Source of the DNA: an uncultured Myxococcales bacterium
GTDB taxonomy: Bacteria > Myxococcota_A > UBA9042 > CAIXZC01
DNA: 64,000 nt
Assembly (NCBI GenBank): GCA_903895725.1
Contig: CAITUV010000086.1
Location: 1 to 64,000, forward strand
Reading direction: 5' to 3'
The notes under the pieces were generated by a model that was not told the DNA's origin, ran no database searches, and saw nothing but the letters and a program-made list of their open reading frames with translations. The position numbers were made by a program, and so were the translations under genes. Positions 52,016 through 60,181 of the stretch are shown here, piece by piece (within the stretch, counting starts at the first letter, position 1; each line of letters starts with the position of its first letter).

Positions 52016-52166
52016 TAGTGCAATCTGGCGCCGCAGTGTCAAATCGGCCGCAGACATCGGTCCAGCGCTGTCGTTGTCACGGGCATTCGGCGGAAAGAAC
52101 CTTGCTCCGTGAATGGACCGGGATACAATTGGGGCGTTGCGTGAATTCGACGGACGGAGGTGTTCC

Positions 52167-54230
52167 ATGCGGGCACGAGTCGAAGCCGATGACCGGTGCA
52201 CCGGATCAAAGCTGAGCGTTTGTCCGAGCGGCTGGATGACCGTCCTTCCACTCGTGTTTCTGGCCTCGGCGTGCGACAGCACGGGGAAACAAGTTCTGGA
52301 CTTCGTTCCGGAACCCGATGTCGTCGAGAGCACCTGCGCTGCAGTTCCGCCGGGCGGCACCTGCAAGGACGGCCACGCATACGACTGTTCGGAGGAGGGC
52401 TTCTGCAATGCGGTAGAGTGTGAGGACGACGGCAACCCGTGTACTCTGGAGGTGATCGAACCTGCCACGCAGCAGTGCTCCCGTGTCGTGAACGAGGCGT
52501 GCCGGGAGCCGATCCGCAACATGATTCGCATCTTCCGCGGGGCGGCAGCCTACTACGCGATGCGGGACTGCTCGGGGACCGACAAGACGTGTCATGTCCG
52601 GACCCCCAAGCTGGGGAAGCCGATTCCCATGGTGCAGGACCTGTCCCCCGCCGTGGGCACCTGTTGTGCGGCGAACGGGGGACCGGACAAGGACGGGGAT
52701 GGCTTCTGCGATCCCGACCACGAGAGATTCCGCAGCCCGGTATGGAGGGTACTGGGCTTCCGGCTGGACGGGGCGCACCGCTATTCCTATGGATTCGCTG
52801 AGTCGGGAAGCGGCGCTTACGGCGAGGAGATCTTCTCCATTCACGCTGTCGCGGACCTGGACTGCGACGGAAAGGCCGCTGAATGGGTGCTGCGGGGGGC
52901 GTTCAAGGCCGACCCTTCGGCCGCAGTGCCGGACTACCTAGTCATAGCGGAGCCTCTCGAGTTCGAGTACCTGCCTGAGGATGGCGATGGACTCCGCAGC
53001 GTCCCGGCCGGCTGGGCTGCGGAGCGGTTCTGGGAGGACTCTGCGTGGGAAGCTGTGGAGATGGAGTACAACGAAGAGTCGGGGTGGGAGTACACTTGGC
53101 AGTTCTCAGCCGCCAGCGCCTTCTCCCCCAGGCTGGAGGATTCCCTCTTCTGGACTCTGGACGAACCTGTTCGGAATCTCGCCCGAGTACACGATGCGGC
53201 GGTGCGATACTACCAGTTTCCCAAGGCGGAGGTCGGTGCTCCGGTCTGTCAGCTTGGCGACGCTGCCCTTGTGGAGAAGTATGCGAAGTACCTTCCAGAA
53301 TATCAGCCGTTGGAGGACGGGCCGACTCCGGTCGAGCAGAACTGCTGCGGTTCGGCGGGAGGCAAGGACATGGAGGGAGACAACCTGTGCGACCACGATC
53401 CAATTCAGTGGTTTGGGGGCTGGTCAGCGATCGGGTTCGCGATACTCTCCCAACAGGCCTGGTGGTACTGGTTGGAGGAACTGGCCGCCGGCTCGATTCC
53501 TGGTGCGGGAGCCGACTCGTTCGGCTTCAAGGCGCGGGCGAGGAGCGCGGTGGACCGCTGCTTTTTCAACGAGCAGGAAGTGGTGCTACTCCAGACGCTG
53601 TCCCTGGTGAACGGGAAGTGCGACGTACCCAATTCCGGTGCTGGAAAGAGAGTGCTTCCCGATCTGGAGTTTTTTCCCTTCGCGGAGGAAGAGGGAAGCG
53701 TGGTTCTTCCCGCTTCGTCAGGCTGGATGAACCTGATGGTCGGAAATGCCGTCTGGCAGGGCGTAGGGGGACATGTTGAGGTCATGCCGAACCACGACAT
53801 CGACGTGGTCCTCTACGAGCCGATGTCCAGCCTTCAGGCCATGGCGAACGGGATTTCGACCTACTGGTCGGACCATTGCAGCCTGCCTCCGCTTCCGGGT
53901 TGGACCCCGGCCGAAGACGACTGCTGCAACGACTACCAGAGCAGTGAGCTGAAGCCGGCCTGTCAGGGAGGCGACAAGAGTTGGGAGCATGAGTTCTGGA
54001 CCGCGATCGGGTTCCGGATGTCCTTTCCACATCGATATGTCTACCGGGTCGAAACCAAGGCCATGGATGACGGGGGGCTCTTCATCACCCTCGAAGCAAC
54101 GGGGCACCTGGGCTGTCAGGGGGGCGGCCTCGGAGGGGAGCTCCGGCGGTTCGGCGTGGCCTCGACAGGTCAAGATGGCTGTGCTGTGACCTGGATTCCC
54201 GGCTACGCGGAATGGTACCTTTTCAACTGA
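52167..54230 (+). CDS. Lipoprotein with three pilin-head-like modules
   Basis: Lipoprotein of 687 residues. I chose ATG 52167 because GGAGGTGTTCC precedes it. The signal is long, with lipobox FLASAC near residue 36. A Cys-rich start (CAAVPPGGTCKDGHAYDC) is followed by three related segments. Each opens with a helix of the kind MIRIFRGAAAYYAMRDC or LARVHDAAVRYYQF or LQAMANGISTYWSDHC. Each continues with Pro residues and a CC pair, then a motif like SPVWRVLGFRLDGAHRYSY or EHEFWTAIGFRMSFPHRYVY. This resembles the soluble head region of myxobacterial type IV pilin-like proteins, but no N-terminal pilin helix is present. I infer a surface protein built from repeated pilin heads. Confidence 0.65.
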   Translation: MRARVEADDRCTGSKLSVCPSGWMTVLPLVFLASACDSTGKQVLDFVPEPDVVESTCAAVPPGGTCKDGHAYDCSEEGFCNAVECEDDGNPCTLEVIEPATQQCSRVVNEACREPIRNMIRIFRGAAAYYAMRDCSGTDKTCHVRTPKLGKPIPMVQDLSPAVGTCCAANGGPDKDGDGFCDPDHERFRSPVWRVLGFRLDGAHRYSYGFAESGSGAYGEEIFSIHAVADLDCDGKAAEWVLRGAFKADPSAAVPDYLVIAEPLEFEYLPEDGDGLRSVPAGWAAERFWEDSAWEAVEMEYNEESGWEYTWQFSAASAFSPRLEDSLFWTLDEPVRNLARVHDAAVRYYQFPKAEVGAPVCQLGDAALVEKYAKYLPEYQPLEDGPTPVEQNCCGSAGGKDMEGDNLCDHDPIQWFGGWSAIGFAILSQQAWWYWLEELAAGSIPGAGADSFGFKARARSAVDRCFFNEQEVVLLQTLSLVNGKCDVPNSGAGKRVLPDLEFFPFAEEEGSVVLPASSGWMNLMVGNAVWQGVGGHVEVMPNHDIDVVLYEPMSSLQAMANGISTYWSDHCSLPPLPGWTPAEDDCCNDYQSSELKPACQGGDKSWEHEFWTAIGFRMSFPHRYVYRVETKAMDDGGLFITLEATGHLGCQGGGLGGELRRFGVASTGQDGCAVTWIPGYAEWYLFN

Positions 54231-54299
54231 GGTATCCTGACGTCGTGGATGGAAACGTCGGCAAGCGGTGGGGATGGGTAGCAGGGTCTGCCGCCAGCG

Positions 54300-54775
54300 C
54301 GGGTTATGGATGTGCCGTGGGCACCCGCGCACATCGGCCTCCATGCTCGGCACGTCTTCCTGAGCGACCCGGCCCTCCTGCCTACGAAGTTGGATCTGCC
54401 GCTCTGCCGGGAGCGAAGGACCTCGGCTTTCTTGTGTTCGCACGGCCGCCGGTCCTGCGGCCGTGGCGGCGCATCGGCCGAGGGGGGCACGCGCCAACGG
54501 CCGTGGTGGCGCATCGGCCGAGGGGGGCACGCGCCAACGGCCGTGGTGGTGCATCGGCCGAGGGGGGCACGCGCCAACGGCCGTGGTGGTGCATCGGCCG
54601 AGGTCCTTCCGCCGCCTCCAGAAGGGCACAGCCAGGGGAAAGGGCCGAGCGTCGGGGGCGTCAGGATGACGCGCCGAGGATGGAGGCAGATGGGATGATA
54701 CACCCAGGGCCGGGGCGGTGCATGGGCCGATGGGCTCCACTCCCACGGGCGAGGCGGAGCATGGGCCGTTGGGGA
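54300..54775. repeat. Dispersed gene-free repeat element, copy B, with three 40-bp tandem units
   Basis: Homologous and in the same orientation as 45230-45712. It has three 40-bp units at 54479-54598 instead of four, and small insertions and deletions. The shared right flank, from GAGGTCCTTCCGCCGCCTCC to the GATACACCCAGGGCCGGGGC block, is almost identical in both. It lies directly downstream of a stop codon, as copy A does, and holds no supported gene. Confidence 0.85.
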
Positions 54776-54879
54776 CGGGCCATGAGGGGTGGTTAGTTGC
54801 GCCATATCCGGTTCCTGGGGAGCGCTGGAGGTATGTGCCACAGCGCATGGCGCGGATGTGCCACTTCCTCCTCCCCGAC

Positions 54880-54908
54880 TTGACATCCCTCCGTCTGGCC
54901 TCACAATG
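54880..54908 (+). promoter_or_regulatory. Promoter of the small membrane protein gene
   Basis: TTGACA (54880-54885) and ACAATG (54903-54908) are 17 bases apart, 26 bases before ATG 54935. Confidence 0.45.
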
Positions 54909-54934
54909 AGTCCGGTACATCGGCGAGGAGGCCC

Positions 54935-55285
54935 ATGGACAACATCCTCAGCGCTCTTTCGGGAAGCCCGGTGCTCATCGGCATCGGTGTCCTGCTCGTC
55001 ATCCTGACCGTGCTCACCCTGGCGCTGAAGCTGGTCAAGGTCGCTCTGTTCCTGGGGTTGGTCCTGGCCGCGTACGTCGGCTGGCTCCACTACTCCGGCC
55101 GTGAGGTCCCACGGGAGGTCCGCCAGGCCGAGCAGCGCATCCTCCAGACATCCAAGGAGGCGGGCAAAGCGCTCAAGGATCATGCCGACGAGGCCGGCAG
55201 CTTCGTCTCCGACCAGGCCCGCAAGCTGGGCGACAAGCTGGCCCCCGAGCCGTCCGCGGACATCCGTCCCCAGGCCGTCGAGTAG
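54935..55285 (+). CDS. Small membrane protein of unknown function
   Basis: 116 residues. GAGGAGG precedes ATG 54935. A long hydrophobic region (about 11-50, VLLVILTVLTLALKLVKVAL and FLGLVLAAYVGWL) forms one or two membrane segments. The rest is a hydrophilic amphipathic helix with many Glu, Lys and Ala (REVRQAEQRILQTSKEAGKA), ending in PEPSADIRPQAVE. The layout suggests a membrane-anchored helical tail facing the cytoplasm. I know no family name for it. Confidence 0.65.
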   Translation: MDNILSALSGSPVLIGIGVLLVILTVLTLALKLVKVALFLGLVLAAYVGWLHYSGREVPREVRQAEQRILQTSKEAGKALKDHADEAGSFVSDQARKLGDKLAPEPSADIRPQAVE

Positions 55286-55435
55286 GCAATGGCCCATCCG
55301 CAGGGCCCCTCCCGCGTGGTCGGGGCTGGGGTTTCACCGCCCGCATCCCCTGCATCGGCCATCGCATCGGCGACCATCGACCAAAGCCTGCCCCGAGCGG
55401 AGTCGAGGGGACCATCGACCATTGAGACGGTGCCC
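55286..55435. repeat. Intergenic region with dispersed GC-rich repeat motif
   Basis: At 55386-55411 lies a 26-base motif, reading GCCTGCCCCGAGCGGAGTCG and onward. Its reverse complement occurs with three mismatches inside the htrA linker. No gene is supported here. Confidence 0.6.
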
Positions 55436-55981
55436 CTACTTCTTCCCCGCCTTCATCGTCAGCCCCATGATCAGCCCGAGCACCAGCGACCAGGCGGCCG
55501 CAAGCCCGATCTGGTAGTCCGGCGGCATCATGAAGGTGACCGTGTGCGCCGGGATCCAGAACCAGATCAGGGTGGCCCAGGCCTTCTGGATTCCCGTGAA
55601 GTCCCACTTCCGCTCGATGAGGTTGTCCTCCACCCGGTGGAACGCCATCATCTGCGGACCGAAGAACAGGTTTGCCGTCACGGACACAGCCGCTGCCCAT
55701 CCGATGCCCGACGCGAGCTGGCGGGGCAGGAGGCCGTGCTCGATCAACGCGGTGCACGCCCCTTTGCAGCCGGCAAAGCCATACTTGATCATCACGCCCA
55801 GGACGGCCCAGGCGACCATCTTCAGCACCGTCGTGACCACCCCGAACGGCCACTCCAGCCGACGTGTGCGCACGACGTTGGAGATGACCTCCCCCAGCGT
55901 TCCCAATAGCGCGAACTGGATGGCAGCAGATACCAGCGGATTCCCCTTGACCCATCCGACATACAGCTCCAGAAGATTCAT
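55436..55981 (-). CDS. Integral membrane protein, possibly Mpv17/PMP22-like
   Basis: 181 residues. ATG 55981 has GGGAGGGGAG upstream. Four or five hydrophobic segments are visible, for example AAIQFALLGTLGEVISNVV, TVLKMVAWAVLGVMIKYGF, WAAAVSVTANLFFGPQMMAF and WSLVLGLIMGLTM. The segment KAWATLIWFWIPAHTVTFM followed by PPDYQIGLAAAWSLVLGLIM resembles the C-terminal signature of Mpv17/PMP22-type proteins, whose bacterial members are uncharacterised. The assignment is tentative. Its 5' end faces the OPT transporter gene. Confidence 0.6.
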   Translation of the reverse strand: MNLLELYVGWVKGNPLVSAAIQFALLGTLGEVISNVVRTRRLEWPFGVVTTVLKMVAWAVLGVMIKYGFAGCKGACTALIEHGLLPRQLASGIGWAAAVSVTANLFFGPQMMAFHRVEDNLIERKWDFTGIQKAWATLIWFWIPAHTVTFMMPPDYQIGLAAAWSLVLGLIMGLTMKAGKK

Positions 55982-56096
55982 TTGTCTTCTCCCCTCCCGG
56001 TGACTTCCCTCTCCCGTTCGCTGCCGCCCTGTTCCACTCGTTCCGGTGCCACGGGTCAGCCTCTCCCGGGCGTGCGCCCATGATACCCCAAAACCC

Positions 56097-56125
56097 TTGA
56101 CTTGCACGCGCGCGACTGATTTACT
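56097..56125 (+). promoter_or_regulatory. Promoter of the oligopeptide transporter gene
   Basis: TTGACT (56097-56102) and TTTACT (56120-56125) are 17 bases apart and 29 bases before ATG 56155. Confidence 0.45.
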
Positions 56126-56154
56126 ACGCCGGCCTGATTGAAATGGAGGCCGTG

Positions 56155-58287
56155 ATGGAGCATGGAGGTTCGGGGAAGCGCCTGTTGCCGCCCAATGCCT
56201 ACCGCAAGCTGGAGGCGGGGGAAACGTACGACCCCATCGTCGCTGCCGGTGCCGGAAAGCGGGAGGTGACGGGATGGTCGGTGACCATGGGGCTCGTCAT
56301 GGTGGCCATCTTCTCCGCTGCCTGCGTGTACATCGCACTGCGGGCCGGCAGCGGCATCGAAGCGGCCATCCCCATCGCCGTGGCGGCCATCTTCTTCGGC
56401 CGCATGAGGGCCATCCGCTCGACCATCCTCGAGAACGTCATCGTCCAGTCCATCGGCCAGGCATCGGGTGTCGTGGCTGCCGGGTCGGCCTTCGTCATCC
56501 CGGCCCTCTATCTCAACGGAATCACTCCGGAGTGGTGGCAGATCTTCCTGTCCTGCTTCTTTGGAGGAGCGCTCGGCGTCGCCCTGATCATCCCGCTTCG
56601 CAAGTACTTCGTGGCGCAGCGACACGGCGAGCTGCCCTTCCCCGAGGCCACCGCAACCACCGAGATCCTCGTGTCCGGCGAATCGGCCGGCGGAAGTGCA
56701 GGCAAGATCCTTCTGGCCTCGTTCGGGCTGGGTGCGGCCTATGACTTCCTGGTCGAGGTGGTCCACGCCTGGAACCCGGCCCTCACCACCAGAGTCCTGC
56801 TCGGCAAGGCCGGCCAGTGGGCCCACGACCTCGGCTTCGAGCTCAAGCTCAACGCCATCGCTGCGCTGTTCGGCCTCGGCTACATCATCGGGCTCAAGTA
56901 TGCGTTCATCATCTTTGCCGGCTCGGTCATTGCCTACCTGGTGTTCGTGCCGGTGGTGAAGTTCATCCTGACTCTTTCCGGGGCTGCCACGATGGCCTGG
57001 AACGGGGATGTGCTCAAGGTGGCCGAGCTGACGCCGACCGACATCTTCGGCAACTTCGTCAAGCCCATCGGCATCGGTGCCATTGCCGTGGCCGGCGTCA
57101 TCGGGCTCATCCGGATGAGGAAGATCATCATCGGGTCGGTGGCCATGGGCTTCAAGGGCATTGGCCGCAAGGGGGATGGACAGGCCCTCCGCACCGACCT
57201 CGACATGCGGCCGGGCAACGTGCTGCTCGTCCAGCTCCTGGCCTCCCTGGCCATGGGGGTGCTGTTCTTCGTGGTCTGCATGACAGCGGGCGGCTATTCC
57301 CTGCCCCAGAGCCTGACCTACTCGCTGGTCGGCATGTTCATTGCGTTCCTCCTCTGCTTCCTGTTCACGCCGGTTGCGGCCGAGGCCATCGCCATCGTGG
57401 GAACCAACCCCGTCTCCGGCATGACGCTGGTCACGGTCATCGTCTCCTCGCTGGTCATGGCCGGCATGGGGCTGTTCGGGACCACGGGCATCTTCGTGAC
57501 CCTGGTGATCGGGTGCGCAGTCTGCACGGCACTGTCCGTGTCCGGCGCGCTCATCTCCGACTTCAAGATCGGCTACTGGATAGGGGCCACCCCCCGCAAC
57601 CAGCAGATGTGGAAGTTCCTCGGCCTGATCGTGGCCGCCCTCGTCGTGGCCCTCGTCATCCCGATCATGGACTCGAGCTACCACTTCCTGGTCGACGGCC
57701 GCTCCAACGAAGACGTGCTGCCCGCCCCGCAGGCCAACATGATAGCGGCCGTGGTGCGCGGCCTCATGACCGGCGAGGAGCAGCCCTATCTTCTCTATGC
57801 CACCGGTGGCGTCATCTCCATCATCATCACGCTGCTTGGCCTCCCGACCCTGGCGTTCGCCCTGGGCATGTACCTGCCCATCCAGATCAACGCTGCGGTG
57901 CTCGTGGGCGGCCTGGTGGCCTGGTACATCGCACGCAGCGGCAAGACAAAGGAAGAAGGCGAGGCCCGCAGCAACCAGGGCACGCTCATCGCCTCGGGCA
58001 TGATGGCCGGTGCGGCCATCATCGGGATCGTGGCCGCCGTGCTGCGGCTGGACTGGACCTCGTACGCGGTCCGGTTCCTGAGCATCGGCAAGGAGTTCAC
58101 CGTCGTCGAGCTTGCCACCGGCACCAAGCTCGAGGACAAGGCCGCAGACTGGTACAAGGGATTTGCCGGACAGGGGCTCTCGTTCCTCATGCTCGTCGGC
58201 CTCGTCGTGGCCACGTACCTGCTGGCCCGCTGGGGAGCCCGCATGCAGATGCAGGAGGAGAGCAAGAACAAGGGAGCTGACGAGTGA
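56155..58287 (+). CDS. OPT-family oligopeptide transporter
   Basis: Inner-membrane transporter of about 710 residues with roughly sixteen membrane segments. I chose ATG 56155 because GGAGG lies five bases upstream; ATG 56143 is the alternative. Family-typical motifs are the first segment GWSVTMGLVMVAIFSAACVY, GSGIEAAIPIAVAAIFFG, LPFPEATATTEILVSGES and GTNPVSGMTLVTVIVSSLVM. Near the end come RSNEDVLPAPQANMIAAVVR and LPTLAFALGMYLPIQINAAV. The OPT superfamily imports oligopeptides or metal chelates, driven by protons. The M29-like aminopeptidase gene 45 bases downstream supports a peptide substrate. Confidence 0.92.
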   Translation: MEHGGSGKRLLPPNAYRKLEAGETYDPIVAAGAGKREVTGWSVTMGLVMVAIFSAACVYIALRAGSGIEAAIPIAVAAIFFGRMRAIRSTILENVIVQSIGQASGVVAAGSAFVIPALYLNGITPEWWQIFLSCFFGGALGVALIIPLRKYFVAQRHGELPFPEATATTEILVSGESAGGSAGKILLASFGLGAAYDFLVEVVHAWNPALTTRVLLGKAGQWAHDLGFELKLNAIAALFGLGYIIGLKYAFIIFAGSVIAYLVFVPVVKFILTLSGAATMAWNGDVLKVAELTPTDIFGNFVKPIGIGAIAVAGVIGLIRMRKIIIGSVAMGFKGIGRKGDGQALRTDLDMRPGNVLLVQLLASLAMGVLFFVVCMTAGGYSLPQSLTYSLVGMFIAFLLCFLFTPVAAEAIAIVGTNPVSGMTLVTVIVSSLVMAGMGLFGTTGIFVTLVIGCAVCTALSVSGALISDFKIGYWIGATPRNQQMWKFLGLIVAALVVALVIPIMDSSYHFLVDGRSNEDVLPAPQANMIAAVVRGLMTGEEQPYLLYATGGVISIIITLLGLPTLAFALGMYLPIQINAAVLVGGLVAWYIARSGKTKEEGEARSNQGTLIASGMMAGAAIIGIVAAVLRLDWTSYAVRFLSIGKEFTVVELATGTKLEDKAADWYKGFAGQGLSFLMLVGLVVATYLLARWGARMQMQEESKNKGADE

Positions 58288-58332
58288 CGGGCCGTACTGC
58301 CGACTTCCGAAGCTACACTGCAGGGTAGAGCG

Positions 58333-59319
58333 ATGAGAGAACCGATGAAGAACAGTGCCCGCCGCAGCCTCCAGGCCGTCCTTGGCCTGAAGGAGGGCGA
58401 GGGGATCCTGATCGTCACCGACCGGGCCAGCGCCCGCGTCGGCTGGGCTTTCGAGCTGGCCGCTCAGGAGCTCAAGGCCGTTCCAACTGTCTACAGCCTC
58501 CCCGACGTGGGGCGCCCTCTGGCCTCGGTTCCTCCCGAGCTGGAAGCGCTCTTCGCCAAGGCCTCCGTCGTGGTCACCGCGTTTACGGCCACGGCCGAGG
58601 AAACCCCGTTCCGGATCGAGCTGCTCCAGAAAGCCACGGCCGGCAACCGCCGCGTCGGACATGCCCCCGGTATCACCGAGGACATGATGATTTTTGGCCC
58701 CATGGACGTGGACTTCCGCGAGCTCCAGCGGCGGGCCAACCGCTTCCTGGCCTCGCTGCGGAATGCCTCCTATCTCCGGATCACCGCACCGGGCGGGACC
58801 GATTTGACCCTCTACATCGAAGGACGATCGTTCGTCACCGACGTCTATGTGCAACCCGGAACCTACGGCAACCTCCCCTGCGGGGAAGTGTGGTGCGCCC
58901 CCATCGAAAGCCTCGGAGAAGGAACCCTCGTCTGCGACGGGGCCGTCGGCGACATGGGATCCCCCCCGTCTCCCATCACGCTCCGCATCGAGCACGGCCG
59001 CATCGTCGACTCGCAATGCGCCGATTCCGACTACCTCGAGCAGATCCGCAAGCTGCTGGCCACGGACGCCGATGCCAGCATCCTGGGCGAGTTCGGAATC
59101 GGAATCAATCCCACCGCCCGCATCACGGACAACATGCTCGAGGCTGAAAAGGCCTTCCGCACCTCCCACGTGGCCTTCGGAAACAACGAAGACCTCCCCG
59201 GAGGCCACAACCGCTCCCGAACCAACCGGGAATTCCTCTTCAGAGACCCGACCATCCGGGTGTTCTACACCGACGGTACCGCCGCCCTCGTCGTCGAGGA
59301 CGGCCTCATCGGCGTGTAG
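58333..59319 (+). CDS. M29-family-like metalloaminopeptidase
   Basis: Cytoplasmic protein of 328 residues related to thermophilic M29 aminopeptidases. Key parts are GITEDMMIFGPMDVDFRELQ, VYVQPGTYGNLPCGEVWCAP (metal-ligand Glu) and GEFGIGINPTARITDNMLEA. The C-terminal part is EKAFRTSHVAFGNNEDLPGG, with the His and Asp/Glu set. M29 proteins often have HxD near the end; here the end reads FLFRDPTIRVFYTDGTAALV, so the last ligand may differ. It probably trims peptides imported by the adjacent OPT transporter. Exact specificity is unknown. Confidence 0.78.
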   Translation: MREPMKNSARRSLQAVLGLKEGEGILIVTDRASARVGWAFELAAQELKAVPTVYSLPDVGRPLASVPPELEALFAKASVVVTAFTATAEETPFRIELLQKATAGNRRVGHAPGITEDMMIFGPMDVDFRELQRRANRFLASLRNASYLRITAPGGTDLTLYIEGRSFVTDVYVQPGTYGNLPCGEVWCAPIESLGEGTLVCDGAVGDMGSPPSPITLRIEHGRIVDSQCADSDYLEQIRKLLATDADASILGEFGIGINPTARITDNMLEAEKAFRTSHVAFGNNEDLPGGHNRSRTNREFLFRDPTIRVFYTDGTAALVVEDGLIGV

Positions 59320-59331
59320 CGGGAGGTCCAC

Positions 59332-59748
59332 ATGTCCACGCACGCACGCCCGTCGTCCACGCACGAACACCTGGTGTCGACGCAGCCACGCTCGGAGCTG
59401 TTTCCGGCTTGCTCTCCAGGATCTGCCCGCACCTGGCGCCGGTACCTGCTGCTCCTCCTGGCGCTCCCGGTCCTTCTCTCGACGGCCTGTGCCACCGCCA
59501 TCGGGGATGACTGCTCCTCCGACGCCCAGTGTCCCGCCGGCGCCTACTGCGACAAGACCATGCCCGATGGCCTGTGCACCATCGCGGACTGTCGTCCCGG
59601 TCAGTGCCCCGACGAGAGCGTGTGCGTCGAGTTCGCCAACGGACAGTCGTTCTGCATGGCCGCATGCAAGGAGGACGGCGATTGCCGGGACGGATGGTCT
59701 TGCATCAAGGACATCGGCCTGTGGCCCTTCTGCTCGGTGAAGAAATGA
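59332..59748 (+). CDS. Small Cys-rich lipoprotein
   Basis: 138 residues. GGGAGG precedes ATG 59332. A hydrophilic stretch of about 35 residues precedes the hydrophobic signal, which ends in lipobox LLSTAC; a later start is possible, but no good alternative was seen. The mature part has about ten Cys in motifs like CSSDAQCPAGAYCDKTM, CPDESVCVEFANGQSFC and CKEDGDCRDGWSC. These resemble Cys-rich modules in other lipoproteins of this window. The 3' end overlaps the next gene by four bases (ATGA). Confidence 0.75.
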   Translation: MSTHARPSSTHEHLVSTQPRSELFPACSPGSARTWRRYLLLLLALPVLLSTACATAIGDDCSSDAQCPAGAYCDKTMPDGLCTIADCRPGQCPDESVCVEFANGQSFCMAACKEDGDCRDGWSCIKDIGLWPFCSVKK

Positions 59749-60179
59749 ACCGTTTCCTGGTGCTCGCAGCGCTGCTCCTGCTCTCGTGCTCTTCCGCCCG
59801 GGTGCGGGAACCGGTGGCCCCGACCCTGGTGGAAGGGGAGGAGGATAAGGAACCGCAGTGGCGCATCCCCAGGGCCGACTTCGAGCAGGTCCTCAAGGAC
59901 GGCCTCCAGCCCGTGATGCGCTGGTATTTCCTGGCTCCGGCCTACAACGGAGAGTCATTCGTCGGCTACGAAGTCGTCGAAGTGCTCAAGCCGGAGCTCG
60001 AGGCCGGACCCCTGCGCGCCGGAGATGTCCTCCTCGCGGTGAACGACCTGCCCATCGAGCGCCCCGACCACGCTCTCGCCATCTGGCGCCAGCTCTGGGG
60101 GCGAAAGACCATCTCACTCGACCTGCTGCGGGACGGCAAGCCACGGCGCTACGTCGTTCCCATCGTCTCGGAACAGTGA
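59745..60179 (+). CDS. PDZ-like lipoprotein
   Basis: 144 residues, starting in the ATGA overlap with the previous gene. The signal is MNRFLVLAALLLLSC. After a short acidic linker, the C-terminal 100 residues look like a PDZ/GspC-type domain: YEVVEVLKPELEAGPLRAGD, then VLLAVNDLPIERPDHALAIW and ISLDLLRDGKPRRYVV. The typical LRAGDVLLAVN element is clear. It could bind a substrate C-terminus or a secretion partner. The neighbouring Cys-rich lipoprotein is translationally coupled to it. Confidence 0.78.
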   Translation: MNRFLVLAALLLLSCSSARVREPVAPTLVEGEEDKEPQWRIPRADFEQVLKDGLQPVMRWYFLAPAYNGESFVGYEVVEVLKPELEAGPLRAGDVLLAVNDLPIERPDHALAIWRQLWGRKTISLDLLRDGKPRRYVVPIVSEQ

Positions 60180-60181
60180 CC

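Noticed and set aside
55436..55981. Firm assignment to Mpv17
   Set aside because: Only the C-terminal signature resembles the family, so I kept it as a possibility.
56056..59370. Open frame of about 1100 codons opposite the OPT and M29 genes
   Set aside because: Composition (Asp, Glu, Gly, His) is that of an antisense shadow, and the opposite strand has real families.
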